Notes under the pieces: model-generated
What the model was told of the DNA's origin: nothing
The model's database searches: none
What the model saw: the letters and a program-made list of their open reading frames with translations, nothing else
Shown: positions 1 through 6,978 of the stretch, one piece after another
Numbering within the stretch: the first letter of the stretch is position 1
Layout: each line of letters opens with the position of its first letter
Position numbers and translations under genes: made by a program
Source of the DNA: Pseudomonadota bacterium
Lineage (GTDB): Bacteria > Pseudomonadota > Alphaproteobacteria > Rhizobiales > Hyphomicrobiaceae
Reading direction: 5' to 3'
Assembly: GCA_023390485.1 (NCBI GenBank)
Contig: JAEWCT010000085.1
Coordinates: 1-10,873 of the forward strand
DNA: 10,873 bases

Positions 1-423
1 GGCGCGCGGTGCCTTCTTGTCGAGCAATACGCACGTTTCGATGCGCGTCGCGCCGCGGGCCGAAATCAAATCCTTGGCAAAAGCCAGCGTACGGCCGGAA
101 TCGAGAACATCGTCGATCAGAATGACGTGCCGGTCCTGAACGTCGAGATCCAAATCGCGCAGAATCGTCACCTGGCCCGACGATTCCCGGCTTTTCCGGT
201 AGCTCGAAAGCGTCAGGAAATCGACTTCCGGCGCGAGGCCGGCGGCATAGAGGGCCCGCAGCAGATCGGCTGCGAAGACGAAACTGCCCTTGAGAACGGG
301 CACAACCAGAAGGTTCTGGGGGGCTTTGGCCGCGATTTCGGCGGCAAGGACCCGGAGACGAGCGCCAATATCCTCAGCAGAAAAAATTGTTTCGATCGTC
401 AGCTTGGCGTTTGAATCGGGCAT
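1..423 (-). CDS. hpt: Hypoxanthine phosphoribosyltransferase, 5' part (cut by window edge)
   Basis: Purine salvage enzyme of the cytoplasm: it transfers the phosphoribosyl group of PRPP to hypoxanthine or guanine to make IMP or GMP. The first 141 residues are present and the C-terminus lies beyond position 1. Near residues 36-44 there is the VPVLKGSFVF stretch of type I phosphoribosyltransferases. Further on is the PRPP-binding motif VILIDDVLDSGRTL (acidic pair plus the DSGRT phosphate loop), which is diagnostic of the family. The ATG at 423-421 is chosen because AGGA lies 7 bases upstream on the minus strand; the ATG at 431-429 is out of frame. The gene is divergent from ftsE, with 165 bases between the two starts. 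Xanthine phosphoribosyltransferase is the main alternative, but the PRPP loop and length favour Hpt. The motif is seen directly; the substrate is inferred from the family. Confidence 0.9.
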   Translation of the reverse strand, partial: MPDSNAKLTIETIFSAEDIGARLRVLAAEIAAKAPQNLLVVPVLKGSFVFAADLLRALYAAGLAPEVDFLTLSSYRKSRESSGQVTILRDLDLDVQDRHVILIDDVLDSGRTLAFAKDLISARGATRIETCVLLDKKAPRA

Positions 424-491
424 TTGGACATCCTGTCGTTCAGGGCGATCGTCGGGCTGGACCCTGAAGGATCCTGTGTACACGACCGCGC

Positions 492-518
492 CACAATCGT
501 AATCGATTGATCATTGTG
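492..518. promoter_or_regulatory. Imperfect dyad in the hpt/ftsE divergent region, candidate operator
   Basis: CACAAT (492-497) and ATTGTG (513-518) form perfect 6-base inverted arms around a 15-base centre that contains the palindrome AATCGATT (501-508). The element lies between two divergent genes and overlaps the candidate -35 box of ftsE. A transcription-factor site is possible but no known consensus is recognised, and arms this short can arise by chance. Confidence 0.2.
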
Positions 519-535
519 TCTGCGACGTGTCTATA
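507..535 (+). promoter_or_regulatory. Candidate sigma-70-type promoter for ftsEX
   Basis: TTGATC (507-512) and TCTATA (530-535) are separated by 17 bases and end about 53 bases before the inferred ftsE start. The -35 box matches TTGACA at 4 of 6 positions. The -10 box is a poor match. This is the best candidate seen in the intergenic region; it is based on sequence only. Confidence 0.25.
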
Positions 536-588
536 CGTTGCGGGCTTCGCAAAGTGCTTCGAATATCCACTGTCAAGGCAAATACCTC

Positions 589-1244
589 TTGATTCGCTTG
601 ACGAATGTCGGACTGAAATACGACAGAGGGCCTGAGGTGCTGCAGGATGTGACGTTCCATCTGCGGCCAGGTTCCTTTCACTTTTTGCATGGGGAATCCG
701 GGGCGGGGAAGTCATCGCTGCTCCGGCTGATGTTCATGTCGCTGCATCCGAACCGCGGCGAAATCCGCATGTTCGGCGAGGATGTCACGAAAGTCCGGCC
801 GCAGAAGCGCGCCCAGATGCGGCGGCGCATCGGCATCGTCTTTCAGGATTTCCGGCTGCTCGACCATTTGACGGTCTGGGAGAATGTTGCGCTGCCGCTG
901 CAGGTGATCGGCAAGAAGCCGTCCGACTACCGGGAAGACGTCACGGACCTGTTGCAATGGGTTGGGCTCGGTGACCGGATGTATGTTAATCCTTCCGTGC
1001 TGTCGGGCGGCGAGAAGCAACGCGCGGCCATCGCCCGGCGGTCATCGGAAAGCCGGAAGTTCTCCTCGCCGACGAACCGACAGGAAACGTCGATCCGCAG
1101 ATGGCCCGGCGCCTTCTCCGGCTGTTTGTCGAGCTGAACAGGCTCGGCACCTCCGTCGTGATTGCGACGCATGATCATCAGCTGATGCGGCAGTTCAAGG
1201 CGCCGCGCATTGAGGTGCACAAGGGCCATGTCCGGATCATCTAG
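589..1244 (+). CDS. ftsE: Cell-division ABC transporter ATPase FtsE, interrupted by an apparent 1-base frameshift
   Basis: FtsE is the cytoplasmic ATPase of the FtsEX divisome complex, which couples ATP hydrolysis to cell-wall hydrolase activation at the septum. Seen in order: Walker A GESGAGKS (residues 35-42), Q-loop VFQDFRLL (Gln86), and signature LSGGEKQR (138-145). The frame then breaks after AIAR (codon 1036-1038). One lost base, probably a G in the run CCCGGCGG at 1034-1041, moves the rest into another frame, where it reads AVIGKPEVLLADEPTGN (Walker B, Glu163) and ATHD (H-loop, His195) to a TAG at 1242-1244. The corrected protein has 218 residues, the normal length for FtsE. Uncorrected translation stops at 1135-1137 after 182 residues and lacks Walker B. 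The TTG at 589 is chosen because family members begin MIR.. at this point; AAGG lies about 10 bases upstream. The TTG at 514 would add an unrelated 25-residue extension. The 3' end overlaps ftsX by 17 bases. A sequencing error is more likely than true inactivation, since ftsX is intact. Confidence 0.88.
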
Positions 1245-2340
1245 CCGCTTCCCCGGACGTGTCGAGCCAGCAATGCCGCTGCCGGCCTACGATCCCTATG
1301 ACGAGCCGACTACGGGCGTGACCGCACGCACGGGAGGCTATCCGCCGCAGTATGGCGACACCGAACAGACGGTGACGGCGGAAGATCCGCAACGCAATCT
1401 CAAGCCTCCGGCGCGTGACCGCGACCGGGCGCGCAAAATGAAGGTGACGGCTCCGGTCGTGCCGCCGGGCTCGGTCACCGGCCGGTCGCTGACGCTCGTC
1501 ATCGGCATCATGTGCTTCCTCGCCTGCCTCACCTCAGGCGCGGTTTGGATGATCAAGGAATCCTCCGACGCCTGGCTCAACGACATCGCGAGCGAGGTTA
1601 CGGTTCAGGTCACCCCGCAAGAAAACGGCGACATCGACAAAGTCGTCACGGACGTCGTGGCCTATCTGAAGAAGCAGCGGGGCGTTGCGAGCGTCAACGC
1701 CTTGAGCCTCGATCAATCGGCGGCGCTTCTGCAGCCGTGGCTCGGTTCGGCGGACGCGCTGAAGTCGCTTCCGGTGCCACGTCTGGTGGCGGTTGAGGTC
1801 AACCGGGCTGATCCGCCTGATCTCGCCGAAATCGGATCTGCTCTCGGACGGGATTTTAAAGGTGCTTCGCTCGACGACCACCGGCGCTGGCAGGCGCAGA
1901 TCCGGGCCGTTACGCGATCGCTGGCGTTGGGTGGGATTGCGATCCTTGTACTTGTCGGCGCGGCGACGACTGCCATCATCGTATCGGCGACGCGCAGCGC
2001 CATGGCCTCAAACCGAGAGATCGTCGAGGTCCTGCATTTTGTCGGCGCGACCGATAGGTTCATTGCCCGTGAATTCGAGAAGCACTTCTTAAGGCTCGGG
2101 ATCAAGGCCGGCATCGTCGGCGCGAGCTGCGCCATGCTGGTTTTCATTTGTATGCCAGCGATTACGGAGTTGCTGGGCGGGGGGGCCGTAAGCGCCGTCG
2201 AGATGCAACGCCTGATCGGTACGGGAGCGCTCGATGCACTCGGCTACGTCATTCTGGGATTTGTCGTCGTAACCATAGCCGGGCTCTGCATGGTGACATC
2301 CCGCGTCGGCGTCTATCGCATCCTGAATGGGCAACACTAG
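1228..2340 (+). CDS. ftsX: Cell-division ABC transporter permease FtsX
   Basis: FtsX is the membrane partner of FtsE in the inner-membrane FtsEX complex. The 370-residue protein has the FtsX layout. A long, proline- and charge-rich cytoplasmic N-terminus (1-86) is followed by TM1 (about 87-109). An extracytoplasmic domain (about 110-231) comes next. Three C-terminal membrane segments follow: about 232-256, 294-316 and 337-356. Between TM2 and TM3 is the cytoplasmic stretch NREIVEVLHFVGATDRFI, which matches the coupling-helix region (..VLxLVGAxDxFIA..) of FtsX proteins. The ATG at 1228 is chosen because GAGGTG lies 10 bases upstream (1212-1217). An in-frame ATG at 1273 would shorten the tail by 15 residues. 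The gene overlaps the end of ftsE, so translational coupling is likely, and the ftsE frameshift would weaken that coupling if it is real. In other bacteria the partner of the extracytoplasmic domain is a murein hydrolase or its activator; none is encoded here. Confidence 0.93.
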   Translation: MSGSSSRFPGRVEPAMPLPAYDPYDEPTTGVTARTGGYPPQYGDTEQTVTAEDPQRNLKPPARDRDRARKMKVTAPVVPPGSVTGRSLTLVIGIMCFLACLTSGAVWMIKESSDAWLNDIASEVTVQVTPQENGDIDKVVTDVVAYLKKQRGVASVNALSLDQSAALLQPWLGSADALKSLPVPRLVAVEVNRADPPDLAEIGSALGRDFKGASLDDHRRWQAQIRAVTRSLALGGIAILVLVGAATTAIIVSATRSAMASNREIVEVLHFVGATDRFIAREFEKHFLRLGIKAGIVGASCAMLVFICMPAITELLGGGAVSAVEMQRLIGTGALDALGYVILGFVVVTIAGLCMVTSRVGVYRILNGQH

Positions 2341-2509
2341 CGGCCACTGCCGAAAAATGTCGCTCCGAGCCGCGTGCCAACGCGCGCGATTTCGTGTAGG
2401 GCAACGCCGAGACTGAACGGCGGGAGGCTGCGTGACCGGTTCAAATCGGTTACACTTCGTACCGCTGATCCATGGACAGACAGGCGACACGAACTCGTAC
2501 ATCCCGCGA

Positions 2510-3154
2510 ATGAAAAAGGTCTCTCACGCGCTGGTTCTCTTGCTGACGCTCGGCGCCGCCGCGTTGGCATTTGGCTTCGTGCTGTTTGCGGTTTCGGTCA
2601 CCCGCGACGATGCCGCCAACCTCGACAAAGCGGACGGCATCGTGGTTCTGACGGGCGGCGACAATCGGATCGAGGCAGGTGCGAAGCTGATGAGCGAAGG
2701 CCGCGCGAAGCGGATGCTCATCTCGGGGGTCAACCGCAAAGTCAGCCGCGAAGAGATGCAGCGCATCGTCAAAATCGATAGTCATCTTTTCAATTGCTGC
2801 GTCGATCTCGGATACGAAGCGCTCGATACGGTCGGCAATGCCGATGAGACGAGAACGTGGGCCAATACGAACAGCTATACGAAGCTCATTATCGTGACGT
2901 CACGCTATCACATGCCGCGCAGCCTCGCCGAGCTCGCTCTCGTCATGCCGGGCGTCACGCTGCTCCCCTACGCCGTCACTCCGAAACGCTTTCCGGAAAC
3001 CGCCTGGTGGCTGCACGTTGCTACGACGAGGGTGCTGCTTTCCGAATATCTGAAATTTCTTCCGGCCGTCGCGCGTCTCACCGCGCAGCGCGTCATCGAC
3101 TGGCATGACGGGCAATCGGTCGCGATCATGCCGCAGAAGCGCGTCGATGGCTGA
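2510..3154 (+). CDS. Membrane-anchored YdcF family (DUF218) protein
   Basis: This is a DUF218/YdcF-type protein of 214 residues. The family includes SanA and ElyC and is linked to envelope and peptidoglycan-precursor homeostasis; the reaction is unknown. An N-terminal hydrophobic segment (about 7-30) should anchor it in the inner membrane with the domain outside. The family core is visible: ADGIVVLTGG (41-50), a glycine after the next strand (LISGVN, 70-75), the ADETRTWA segment (111-118) and IIVTSRYHMPRS (127-138). A vicinal Cys-Cys pair (96-97) lies in the middle. The start is uncertain. ATG 2510 leads straight into the anchor but has no clear ribosome site. GTG 2432 has GGGAGG 4 bases upstream and would add 26 residues, but that stretch is rich in codons rare here (tca, tta, gta, gga, aca, cga), so 2510 is preferred. 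The next gene overlaps by 8 bases, and a location after ftsEX and before plsC suggests a role in envelope maintenance. Confidence 0.85.
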   Translation: MKKVSHALVLLLTLGAAALAFGFVLFAVSVTRDDAANLDKADGIVVLTGGDNRIEAGAKLMSEGRAKRMLISGVNRKVSREEMQRIVKIDSHLFNCCVDLGYEALDTVGNADETRTWANTNSYTKLIIVTSRYHMPRSLAELALVMPGVTLLPYAVTPKRFPETAWWLHVATTRVLLSEYLKFLPAVARLTAQRVIDWHDGQSVAIMPQKRVDG

Positions 3155-3959
3155 CAGCACAATGGACCAAACCCTGCCCCGGCCAGGCGCGCTGGTCATC
3201 GCGCGGTCGCTTATCTATTTCGTCGTCTTCTACGTCGTTACGGCGCTTTATCTCGTGCTCGGCTCCTGGCTGCTCATCGGGCCGCGCCCGTGGGCGATGA
3301 AGGGGCTCGAGGTGCATGGGCGAACCTGCGTCTGGCTGCTCGATTTGATCTGCGGGACGAAGCTCGAAGTTCGCGGCCACGAAAATTTGCCGAAGACGGG
3401 ATGTCTGGTCATCTCCAAGCATCAGTCGGCATGGGATACCTTCGGCCTCATTTCGCTCTTTCGTGACCCGGCGATCGTTCTCAAGGACGAGTTGAAGTGG
3501 ATTCCGTTCTACGGCTGGTTCTGCGTGAAGTTCGAGCACATTCTCGTCAAACGCGAGAAGGCTTCGGCAGCGCTCAAGTCGATGATCCGCGACGCGCGTC
3601 AACGCATCAGCATCAATCGAGAGGTCGTCATCTTCCCGGAAGGGACGCGCACGGTGCCTGGCGCGCCCCCCGATTATAAGCCGGGATACGTTGCCCTTTA
3701 TGAGGCCCTCGGTGTCGTCACCGTTCCACTTGCGCTGAACTCGGGTCTCTTTTGGCCGCGCCGGAGCCTTTGGCGATATCCTGGGACGATCGTCGTCGAG
3801 TTTTTGCCGCCGCTACCGCCCGGGTTGCCGCGTGCTGAATTTCGTTCGCGTATCGAATCTGCGATCGAAGCGGCGAGCACACAGCTGATCGAAGAAGCTG
3901 CAAGAGCTCCCTCTCCGCCACCGCTTGCCCTCGCCTATCGGCGCGCGCACGCCGGCTGA
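3147..3959 (+). CDS. plsC: 1-acyl-sn-glycerol-3-phosphate acyltransferase (PlsC family)
   Basis: Predicted membrane-bound acyltransferase that adds the second acyl chain to lysophosphatidate, giving phosphatidate for phospholipid synthesis. The 270-residue protein has an N-terminal membrane segment (about 18-45). Next come block I HQSAWD (His92 and Asp97, the HX4D catalytic pair), a lysine-rich stretch around VLKDELKWIPFYGW (111-124), and block III FPEGTR (163-168), which binds the glycerol phosphate. A proline-rich block IV region follows (PPLPPGLP, about 221-228). The ATG at 3147 overlaps the ydcF stop by 8 bases; the in-frame ATG at 3162 is an alternative five residues in. Overlap with ydcF implies one transcript. 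Acyltransferases of this family also acylate lyso-ornithine lipids or hopanoid-type substrates in some alphaproteobacteria, so the exact acceptor is inferred, not seen. Confidence 0.9.
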   Translation: MADSTMDQTLPRPGALVIARSLIYFVVFYVVTALYLVLGSWLLIGPRPWAMKGLEVHGRTCVWLLDLICGTKLEVRGHENLPKTGCLVISKHQSAWDTFGLISLFRDPAIVLKDELKWIPFYGWFCVKFEHILVKREKASAALKSMIRDARQRISINREVVIFPEGTRTVPGAPPDYKPGYVALYEALGVVTVPLALNSGLFWPRRSLWRYPGTIVVEFLPPLPPGLPRAEFRSRIESAIEAASTQLIEEAARAPSPPPLALAYRRAHAG

Positions 3960-3976
3960 CGTTTTCAGGATCCCCA

Positions 3977-4022
3977 GACGCGGATGATGTGCGGATGCCG
4001 CAACGGGGCGGGAATCCGCGTC
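3977..4022 (+). repeat. Inverted repeat competing with the 4004-4054 hairpin
   Basis: GACGCGGAT (3977-3985) is the exact reverse complement of ATCCGCGTC (4014-4022), a 9-base arm with a 28-base loop. The right arm includes the 4015-4021 segment used by the downstream hairpin, so the two folds exclude each other. A small hairpin, GCGG-ATG-CCGC (3991-4001), sits inside the loop. Confidence 0.4.
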
Positions 4023-4054
4023 ACAACCATGGTTTGTTGTACGCGGACGCCCCG
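4004..4054 (+). other. Long imperfect hairpin downstream of plsC (terminator or cis-regulatory RNA)
   Basis: Three nested inverted segments pair: CGGGGCG (4004-4010) with CGCCCCG (4048-4054), TCCGCGT (4015-4021) with ACGCGGA (4041-4047), and ACAAC (4023-4027) with GTTGT (4036-4040). Together they make 19 base pairs with a 4-base bulge (4011-4014), a 1-base bulge (4022) and an 8-base loop. It lies 45 bases after the plsC stop and 53 bases before the next start. No T-run follows, so it is not a textbook intrinsic terminator. Roles as an mRNA 3' stabiliser, a T-poor terminator or a leader element of the next gene all fit. Confidence 0.5.
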
Positions 4055-4106
4055 CCGATATGGCACGGTTGAGTTCTCATCTATTTCCAAGCATGGAGAT
4101 ATCCAA

Positions 4107-4409
4107 ATGCGCACTGCCGCCCGATTGATGTGGGCCGTTCTCGCCGTCGGAGGCGCTGCCATGGCAGCCGCGCCGGCTGAGGCCAAAAGCTGTTTCAAGA
4201 AAGCCGCAGAAGGCGTCGCCCTCACCGAGGATCTCGCGCATTTCCAAGTCGACGCCGCCCTGCTGCAGGCGACCGATTGGAGCATCTATTTCACCTGGGT
4301 ATCCGGCAATGGTACGCCCGGCTATTCGTTCGGTCCGCGCCATTACAAGTGCAGTGCCGGAACCATCGGCTGGCAGTGCAAGGGCGAAGCAACGCTCTGC
4401 AAGCTCTAA
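4107..4409 (+). CDS. Small exported protein of unknown function
   Basis: I do not recognise this 100-residue protein. It begins with a clear Sec signal peptide: a positively charged start (MRTAAR), a hydrophobic core (about 8-23) and an AEA cleavage motif, with cleavage predicted after Ala26. The mature protein of about 74 residues is probably periplasmic. It holds four cysteines (29, 82, 91, 98), which could form two disulfides, and is rich in aromatic residues (WSIYFTW, 58-64; YSFGPRHY, 73-80). The ATG at 4107 is chosen because GGAG lies 8 bases upstream (4095-4098) and it starts exactly at the signal peptide; an upstream in-frame extension to 3984 would run through the hairpin region and has no coding character. 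It is flanked by its own non-coding regions, so it is probably transcribed alone. Confidence 0.75.
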   Translation: MRTAARLMWAVLAVGGAAMAAAPAEAKSCFKKAAEGVALTEDLAHFQVDAALLQATDWSIYFTWVSGNGTPGYSFGPRHYKCSAGTIGWQCKGEATLCKL

Positions 4410-4508
4410 GCGCGGAGATTTCAGAAGACGTCAGTGCCGTCGGCTTGTCGTTCGGGTACCCCGGCGCTCAGGCTGGCGGCATTTTTCGTGCCGTAGTGTG
4501 CTTCGCGA

Positions 4509-4537
4509 TTGACAACGCTGCATCAAGAACATATAGT
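4509..4537 (+). promoter_or_regulatory. Strong sigma-70-type promoter of nrdJ
   Basis: A perfect -35 box TTGACA (4509-4514) is followed after exactly 17 bases by TATAGT (4532-4537), which matches the -10 consensus at 5 of 6 positions. Transcription would begin near 4544, giving a leader of about 44 bases before the nrdJ ATG. This is the best promoter-like sequence in the window. The -10 region ATATAGTGA also resembles the right half of an NrdR box. Confidence 0.65.
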
Positions 4538-4587
4538 GAACAAGATTTGAAAACGGGGGATTTCGTACCTATATCCCGAGCACCTTG

Positions 4588-6978
4588 ATGAGCGCGATTT
4601 TGTCAGATTTGCCAGCCATTTCCGACGCCATTTGGCGGCGCAAATATCGCTTTGCCGGATCGCCCTCGGCGGCGGCTGACAAGACGTTGGAGGATACCTT
4701 CCGGCGGATCGCGAACGCTGCGGCCTCGGTCGAGAAGCCCGACAGCCGAGAGGCCTGGGCCAGCGCCTTTTATGATGCGGTGGCCGACTTCGGCTTTCAG
4801 CCAGCCGGGCGCATCCTCGCGGGGGCCGGCACTGACAGAAATGTCACCCTGTTCAACTGCTTCGTTCTTGGCCGCATCGGCGACGACCTTTCCAGCATTT
4901 TCGAGAACGTCAAAGAAGCGGCGCTGACGATGCAGGCGGGCGGCGGCATCGGTCATGATTTCTCGACGCTTCGGCCGCAGGGCGCTCCCGTCAAAAGCAT
5001 TGGCGCGGACGCCTCGGGGCCCGTCAGCTTCATGGATGTCTGGGACGCGATGTGCCGGACGATCATGTCGGCTGGCCAGAGGCGCGGCGCGATGATGGCG
5101 ACGCTCCGGTGCGATCATCCCGATATCGAGGCATTCATCGCAGCGAAGGCAGATGCGCAGCGGCTCAGGAATTTCAACCTTTCAGTTCTGGTGACCGACG
5201 CGTTCATGAGTGCCGTCAAGCGTGGCGCGTCGTGGGATCTCGTTTTCGAAGGCAAGGTCTACAAGACGGTCGAAGCGCGCGCGCTTTGGGACAAGATCAT
5301 GCGCGCGACCTACGATTACGCGGAGCCGGGTGTCATCTTCATCGACCGGGTGAATGCCGCCAACAATCTCGAATATTGCGAGACGATCTCGGCGACGAAC
5401 CCGTGCGGCGAGCAACCGCTTCCTCCCTATGGCGCTTGTCTCTTAGGGTCGATTAATCTTGCGCGCCTCGTCGAGCATGCATTTACGCCTGCGGCCGGCA
5501 TCGACCGCAACAAGCTCGAAGCGCGCGTCTCAACGGCTGTCCGCTTTCTCGACAACATCATCGATATTTCGCGTTATCCCCTCGAAGCGCAGGCGCAGGA
5601 AGCGCGTGCGAAGCGCCGCATCGGTCTCGGTATCACGGGGCTGGCGGATGCTCTGATTTTTCTCGGTCTTCCTTACGGCAGTCCGGCCGCGCGCGAAAAG
5701 GCCGCCGAATGGATGGCGGCTATACAGAATGCCGCCTATCGCGCGAGCGCCGCTCTTGCCGCCGAGAAGGGTGCGTTTCCGCTTTACGATGCGGAGGCTT
5801 TCGGCGCGCGTCCGAACGTGTTGCGGCTCGACGCCGACGTGCGCGAGGCGATCGCGGCGCATGGCATCCGCAACGGCTGCATTACATCGATCGCCCCGAC
5901 CGGGACGATCTCGCTTCTGGCGGGCAATGTATCGAGCGGCATCGAGCCGGTTTTCGATTTCGTCTACCGGCGCCGCGTTCTCCAAGCTGGACAAACGGCG
6001 AGCGAAGAAACCGTCGAGGATTACGCCTACCGCAAATTTCGAGCGCTATCGGGAGAAGGCGCGGTATTGCCGGAGGCGTTCGTCACCGCCGATATGCTAT
6101 CGCCCGTCCAGCACATCGCGATGCAGGCCGCGCTGCAGCCTTACGTCGACAGCGCAATTTCGAAAACGATCAATTGCCCGGAGAACATTTCCTTCGAACA
6201 GTTCGAAGACATTTATGCGGAAGCTTTCGATCTCGGTCTCAAAGGCTGCACGACCTACCGGCCCAATGCGATTACAGGCGCCGTTCTCTCGCGTCAGAGC
6301 GATAGCCCGGTCGAAGCCGAGGTTCCGGCCGGCGAGCTTCCGGCCGTTCGGCAAGCGTCGATGCCCAGAGCCATCGAAGATCCTGCAAGGTCGGGCGATG
6401 TCGTCTATATGACGAAGCCGCTCGAGCGCGATGCGGCGCTCGAAGGCGTGACCTACAAGATCAAATGGCCAGCGAGCGCGCATGCGCTTTACGTGACGAT
6501 CAACGACATTATCCGCGATGGACGGCGGCGGCCGTTCGAGGTCTTCATCAACACGAAAAACCTCGAGCACTATGCCTGGACGGTCGCGCTGACGCGCATG
6601 ATCAGCGCCGTGTTCCGCCGCGGTGGCGACGTCACGTTCGTTGCCGAAGAGTTAAAGGCGGTTTTCGATCCGGAGGGTGGCCGCTGGATGGGCGGGCGTT
6701 ACGTTCCGAGCCTGCTGGCGGCCATTGGCGACGTCATCGAACAGCATATGATTCACATCGGGTTTCTCAGCCGTGACGACGAGGTCCGCGACGACACTTC
6801 GAAACGCCAGCCTATCGCAGCGGTGCAACGGATTGCCGGGGACGGGGCTCCGGGGCTGCAGGAACATGTTTCCGCAATCGCCACGGCCCGCATTTGCCCC
6901 AAATGCGGAGAGCGGGCTTTAAGGCATATTGAAGGCTGCTGGACCTGCGCCGATTGCGATTATTCGCGTTGCGGCTAG
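4588..6978 (+). CDS. nrdJ: Adenosylcobalamin-dependent (class II) ribonucleotide reductase
   Basis: Makes deoxyribonucleotides from ribonucleotides using adenosylcobalamin to generate the active-site thiyl radical, with or without oxygen. Key residues are visible in the 796-residue protein. Cys91 (FNCFVLG) is one of the reducing pair. NPCGE follows, with Asn271, thiyl Cys273 and Glu275. Cys284 lies 11 residues after the thiyl cysteine, the usual spacing. Then come the phosphate-binding loop APTGTIS (about 436-442) and CTTYRPN (554-560). Residues about 619-722 match the TSCPD-type C-terminal domain, although the name-giving Cys is absent (KWPASAH instead). The tail carries six cysteines (770, 773, 784, 787, 790, 795) in a CPKC..CWTCADC ribbon, a class II feature proposed to re-reduce the active site. 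No N-terminal ATP-cone is present. At about 800 residues this is the compact form, much shorter than the roughly 1200-residue NrdJ common in alphaproteobacteria. ATG 4588 is preferred over the adjacent TTG 4585; the ribosome site is weak. The gene appears to be transcribed alone. Confidence 0.93.
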   Translation: MSAILSDLPAISDAIWRRKYRFAGSPSAAADKTLEDTFRRIANAAASVEKPDSREAWASAFYDAVADFGFQPAGRILAGAGTDRNVTLFNCFVLGRIGDDLSSIFENVKEAALTMQAGGGIGHDFSTLRPQGAPVKSIGADASGPVSFMDVWDAMCRTIMSAGQRRGAMMATLRCDHPDIEAFIAAKADAQRLRNFNLSVLVTDAFMSAVKRGASWDLVFEGKVYKTVEARALWDKIMRATYDYAEPGVIFIDRVNAANNLEYCETISATNPCGEQPLPPYGACLLGSINLARLVEHAFTPAAGIDRNKLEARVSTAVRFLDNIIDISRYPLEAQAQEARAKRRIGLGITGLADALIFLGLPYGSPAAREKAAEWMAAIQNAAYRASAALAAEKGAFPLYDAEAFGARPNVLRLDADVREAIAAHGIRNGCITSIAPTGTISLLAGNVSSGIEPVFDFVYRRRVLQAGQTASEETVEDYAYRKFRALSGEGAVLPEAFVTADMLSPVQHIAMQAALQPYVDSAISKTINCPENISFEQFEDIYAEAFDLGLKGCTTYRPNAITGAVLSRQSDSPVEAEVPAGELPAVRQASMPRAIEDPARSGDVVYMTKPLERDAALEGVTYKIKWPASAHALYVTINDIIRDGRRRPFEVFINTKNLEHYAWTVALTRMISAVFRRGGDVTFVAEELKAVFDPEGGRWMGGRYVPSLLAAIGDVIEQHMIHIGFLSRDDEVRDDTSKRQPIAAVQRIAGDGAPGLQEHVSAIATARICPKCGERALRHIEGCWTCADCDYSRCG

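Noticed and set aside
476..483. Palindrome GTGTACAC near the hpt start
   Set aside because: Eight bases only, with no promoter boxes at suitable spacing on the minus strand; expected by chance.
440..1229. Several minus-strand open frames opposite ftsE
   Set aside because: The plus strand encodes an unmistakable ABC ATPase; the opposing frames have low-complexity Arg/His-rich products without motifs.
2340..2355. GCCACTG after ftsX, resembling part of a cobalamin riboswitch
   Set aside because: Only this short word is present; no B12 box or further conserved blocks surround it, and it is over 2 kb from nrdJ.
4461..4493. Possible terminator: CCGGC/GCTGG stem followed by T5, or CGGCA/TGCCG around the T-run
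   Set aside because: Stems are only 5 bp, one with a G-T pair, and the T-run is either 6 bases away from the stem or inside the loop.
4410..4587. Cobalamin riboswitch before nrdJ
   Set aside because: The region is short, lacks the conserved B12 box, and the predicted leader after the promoter is only about 44 bases.
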